64,000 bases of DNA from contig NZ_LBMW01000034.1 of NCBI RefSeq assembly GCF_026168105.1, forward strand, positions 1 to 64,000, written 5' to 3'. Both the position numbers and the translations under genes were made by a program. The notes beneath the pieces were generated by a model, which saw nothing but the letters and a program-made list of their open reading frames with translations, ran no database searches and had not been told where the DNA came from. Of the stretch, positions 61,540 to 64,000 are shown one piece after another; the first letter of the stretch is position 1, and every line of letters starts with the position of its first letter. The stretch comes from Streptomyces hygroscopicus (GTDB lineage: Bacteria > Actinomycetota > Actinomycetes > Streptomycetales > Streptomycetaceae).

Positions 61540-62001
61540 ATGTCAGTGCCTCGTGCCACCATCGACGCCGTGGACAAGATGCGGCAGCTCCGGATCGCCA
61601 AGGACGCGATGGACCGGGACTGGGCCGACCCGGCGCTCGACCTCGATGCCGTGGCCGCGCACGCAGGGTACTCGCGCTATCACTTCATACGGGCCTTCAA
61701 GGCGGCGTACGGGGAGACGCCGGGCCAGTATCTGACGCACCGGCGGATCGAGCGGGCCGAGGATCTCCTGCGCACCGCGAACCTCACCGTGACCGAGATC
61801 TGCCATCTCGTGGGGTTCAGCAGCGTGGGCACGTTCTCGGCGCGCTTCAAGTCCTGGACCGGGCTGACCCCCAGTGAGTACCGGGCCAAGCACGTGGGCC
61901 GCGGGGCCGCCCTCATCCCCGGGTGCTACGCGATGCTCTGGGCCGGTGGATTCCGCCCGGGGACCGGCACGCGGGAGAGCAATTCCGGAGAAGCGCGCTG
62001 A
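61540..62001 (+). CDS. AraC-family regulator (DNA-binding domain only)
   Basis: A 153-aa protein that is essentially the AraC/XylS double helix-turn-helix: LDAVAAHAGYSRYHFIRAFK with YGETPGQYLTHRRIERAEDL, then TVTEICHLVGFSSVGTFSAR and FKSWTGLTPSEYRAKH. There is no sensing domain. ATG 61540 is my choice; GTG 61570 (VDKMRQLR) would also give a complete domain. It lies 56 nt before a VOC-family gene on the same strand, its likely target and co-transcript. Confidence 0.87.
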   Translation: MSVPRATIDAVDKMRQLRIAKDAMDRDWADPALDLDAVAAHAGYSRYHFIRAFKAAYGETPGQYLTHRRIERAEDLLRTANLTVTEICHLVGFSSVGTFSARFKSWTGLTPSEYRAKHVGRGAALIPGCYAMLWAGGFRPGTGTRESNSGEAR

Positions 62002-62057
62002 CGTCCCCGCTGTTTACCGTGGCAGCGCAAGCAACCCACCGCACTCGGGAGAACGCC

Positions 62058-62504
62058 ATGATCAAGGGACTTGCCATCACGACCGTCTGGGTCCTCGACC
62101 AGGACCGAGCCAAGGAGTTCTACACACAGAAGCTGGGCCTCGAGGTCCGTACCGACATGACCATGGGGGACGGCGGTATGCGCTGGCTCACCGTCGGCGC
62201 CCCCGACCAGCCCGACGTCGAGCTCACGCTCATGGTGCCGGGGCCGCCCGCGATGGACCCCGAGTCCGCCGAGATGATGAAGAAGCTCGTGGCCAAGGGC
62301 GCCCTCGGCGCCGGCGTACTGGCCACCGACGACATCCACGGGGACTACAAGAAACTCAAGGAGCGCGGCGTGGAGTTCCTCCAGGAGCCGCAGGAGCGCC
62401 CCTACGGCACCGAGGCGCTCTTCCGGGACGACTCCGGCAACTGGTTCTCCTTCACCCAGCGCCGGGAGGGCGGCCTGGACTTCGACAAGGACTGGGCCTG
62501 CTAG
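62058..62504 (+). CDS. VOC (glyoxalase-like) protein 2
   Basis: A 148-aa VOC protein: LAITTVWVLDQDRAKEFYTQ, then KLGLEVRTDMTMGDGGMRWL, and closing FRDDSGNWFSFTQR in the place of the last metal ligand. No substrate can be given. GGGAG lies before ATG 62058. It pairs with the short AraC regulator upstream, so the window holds two regulator-VOC modules of different type (this and the ArsR one at 6 kb). The two VOC proteins are not close copies. Confidence 0.88.
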   Translation: MIKGLAITTVWVLDQDRAKEFYTQKLGLEVRTDMTMGDGGMRWLTVGAPDQPDVELTLMVPGPPAMDPESAEMMKKLVAKGALGAGVLATDDIHGDYKKLKERGVEFLQEPQERPYGTEALFRDDSGNWFSFTQRREGGLDFDKDWAC

Positions 62505-62545
62505 ATCACCGGGAACCGCCCGCCGCCGACCAGGAGGTCAGGCCC

Positions 62546-62621
62546 GCAGGCCGGCTCCCGGACAGGGGGCAGCAGGCCGGCTCCCGGACAGAGGCAGCAG
62601 GTCAGCTCCCGGACAGGGGCA
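62546..62621. repeat. Three 25/26-bp tandem repeats across the cseC stop codon
   Basis: Units at 62546, 62572 and 62597 follow GCAGGCCGGCTCCCGGACAG and end GGCA. The third contains the stop codon of the minus-strand cseC gene (62602-62604) and its last codons LPLSGS; the other two lie downstream of the stop. Confidence 0.92.
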
Positions 62622-63942
62622 GCATCGGGAAGCTTCCCGTGTTCGTCGGCGCGTGCTCCGGAAGCCACAGCACGGCGACCGCTCCCTCGGCCGGGATGTG
62701 CTCCGGCACCCCGGCAGCCCGTACGTTGCGGAACGTGAGGCGCGCGCCCATCACGCGTGCCTGGCCCGCCGCGATCGTCAGGCCCAGCCCGTGACCGGCG
62801 CCCGAGCGGTCCGAGCGGCCCGTGCGGAAGCGCTGCGGACCGTCCGCGAGCAGCTCCTCCGGGAAGCCGGGGCCGTGGTCCCTTACACGGATCACCCGGC
62901 CCTCGACCGACACCTCGATCGGCGGCTTGCCGTGCCGCGCCGCGTTCGCCAGCAGGTTGAACAGCACGCGCTCCAGGCGGCGCGGGTCCGTGGTGACCTC
63001 CGACTCGTGGATCACCCGGACCTTGACGTCCGCGTCCTTCGCGGCCACCCGCCGGGTGACGAACTCGCCGAGCATGATGTCCTGCAGTTCGGCACGCTCG
63101 GAGGCGCCGTCCAGGCGGGCCACCTCCAGGACGTCCTCCACCAGCGTGCGCATGGCCTTCGCGCGGTCGAGGACCAGTTCGGTGGGGCGGCCGGGCGGGA
63201 GGAGCTCCGCCGCCGTGAGCAGGCCCGTGACCGGCGTGCGCAGCTCGTGCGCGATGTCCGCCGTCACCCGGCGCTCCGCCTCCAGGCGCTGCTGGAGTGT
63301 GTCCGCCATCGCGTCCACCGCGCGCGCCAGGTCGTCCGTCTCGTCGCGCACCACGCCGCCGATGGCGTCCCGTACGCGGACGTCGGTCTCGCCCTTGGCG
63401 ACCCGGTTCGCGGCGGCCGCCGCCTTGCGCAGACGCCGTGACAGCTGCCCGCCGATCAGTACGCCGAGCGCCGAACCGCCGAGGACCACCGCGACCGAAC
63501 CGATGATCAGCGCCTGGTCGAGGTCCGCCATCACACTGGCGCTGCGGTCCGTGAAGCGGGTGTGCAGCGACAGGACCCGGCCGTCCTTGAGCGGCATGGC
63601 GGCCCAGATGTCCGGCACGCCGTGCGCACCTTCGGACACAAAGGTGGCGCGTCGGCCCTGCACGACCTTCTCCAGCAGGTCCCGCGGAATGGCTGGGTCG
63701 TCGACCTTGACGCCGAAGGTCTGGGTGCGCCCGGACTCGTACATCCGCTGGGCCACCTGGATGCGCTCATCGGCGAGGTCACGCGAGTTGTCCAGCATCG
63801 ACACGCGGGCCGCGTTGTGCACGACCAGGCTCAGTGCAATCGCGACCAGCGCGCCGACCAGGGCGATCGCCGCGCTGAGCTTCCATCTGAGACCCGTCCG
63901 TATGGCGTCATCCGGGACCAGGCGTCCGAGAATCCCCCGCAT
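62602..63942 (-). CDS. cseC: CseC, cell-envelope stress sensor histidine kinase
   Basis: A 446-aa kinase. Two membrane helices (about 20-45 and 148-170) flank an exported sensor domain of about 100 residues. HAMP region, then the H-box ERRVTADIAHELRTPVTGLL; N-box ERVLFNLLANAARHG; G-boxes VRDHGPGFPEE and GAGHGLGLTIAAGQA. CseBC control sigE in response to cell-wall damage. ATG 63942 follows AGCAGGAG and lies 10 nt after the cseB stop, the order known for the sigE-cseA-cseB-cseC operon. Confidence 0.92.
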   Translation of the reverse strand: MRGILGRLVPDDAIRTGLRWKLSAAIALVGALVAIALSLVVHNAARVSMLDNSRDLADERIQVAQRMYESGRTQTFGVKVDDPAIPRDLLEKVVQGRRATFVSEGAHGVPDIWAAMPLKDGRVLSLHTRFTDRSASVMADLDQALIIGSVAVVLGGSALGVLIGGQLSRRLRKAAAAANRVAKGETDVRVRDAIGGVVRDETDDLARAVDAMADTLQQRLEAERRVTADIAHELRTPVTGLLTAAELLPPGRPTELVLDRAKAMRTLVEDVLEVARLDGASERAELQDIMLGEFVTRRVAAKDADVKVRVIHESEVTTDPRRLERVLFNLLANAARHGKPPIEVSVEGRVIRVRDHGPGFPEELLADGPQRFRTGRSDRSGAGHGLGLTIAAGQARVMGARLTFRNVRAAGVPEHIPAEGAVAVLWLPEHAPTNTGSFPMLPLSGS

Positions 63943-63952
63943 ACTCCTGCTC

Positions 63953-64000
63953 TCAGGCCTTCAACTTGTAACCGAAGCCGCGGACCGTCTCGATCCGGTC
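63953..64000 (-). CDS. cseB: CseB response regulator, C-terminal end (cut by the window)
   Basis: The last 15 codons read DRIETVRGFGYKLKA and stop. This is the end of an OmpR-type winged helix (the TVRGxGYxL wing), and the gene stands directly before cseC as cseB does. The rest lies beyond the window. Confidence 0.85.
   Translation of the reverse strand, partial: DRIETVRGFGYKLKA

Overview
The window is chromosomal DNA from a high-GC actinomycete, almost certainly a Streptomyces. GC is very high with strong third-position bias, GTG starts are common, many genes overlap as ATGA/GTGA, and the genes (TipA, XRE/DUF397/ATPase set, CseBC, Lsr2, ClpC, WhiB-era style small regulators) keep the gene order I remember for the S. 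coelicolor SCO34xx to SCO336x region, read in descending order. I recognise about 60 protein genes, three pseudogene relics, several strong terminators and an unusual number of short tandem arrays. I see no rRNA, tRNA, CRISPR array, phage or integrase.

Layout. 1-6 kb: a Pol I-like exonuclease/polymerase, a twice-deleted Clp-N pseudogene, a DUF2786 gene, two lipoproteins, then broken remains of the zinc-independent ribosomal proteins L28 and S14. 6-9.6 kb: a VOC/ArsR/SRPBCC operon behind a 20-bp perfect palindrome, then a DUF397 / ATPase / XRE regulatory trio with a shared 33-bp upstream element. 9.7-19.5 kb: aldehyde dehydrogenase, DinB, glutamate decarboxylase, ClC channel, tipA with its promoter and internal start, YbjQ, a DedA-type protein with a repeat tail, and a ThrE exporter. 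19.6-28 kb: ppa, dacB, a DUF2342 metalloprotease, tilS, hpt, ftsH, folE. 28-31.4 kb: folP - NTF2-like - folB - folK - DUF3180 on the minus strand, inverted relative to folE. 31.7-41 kb: lysyltransferase-like membrane protein, esterase, a coiled-coil membrane protein, two PH-domain proteins, an orphan nuoD and, convergent and overlapping it, a MidA/NDUFAF7-type methyltransferase. 41-46 kb: a two-component pair, a TmrB-like ATPase, an ArsR-like regulator and a threonine-aldolase-like lyase. 46.5-52 kb: DUF2520 - panC - nadB - nadC - coaX, a tightly overlapped pantothenate/CoA and NAD operon. 52-59 kb: small proteins, a 189-bp MITE-like element, a BlaI-type regulator, argA, lsr2, an SCO3374-family protein and clpC. 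59-64 kb: divergent TetR/MFS efflux pair, AraC and VOC genes, then cseC and the end of cseB.

The most interesting signals are (1) the orphan NuoD beside a homologue of the enzyme that in mitochondria methylates the NuoD counterpart; (2) the decayed L28/S14 paralogues, both carrying in-frame tandem expansions; (3) the shared operator of the DUF397 and ATPase genes; and (4) a window-wide pattern in which tandem repeat arrays begin at or run across stop codons, seen for at least eight genes.
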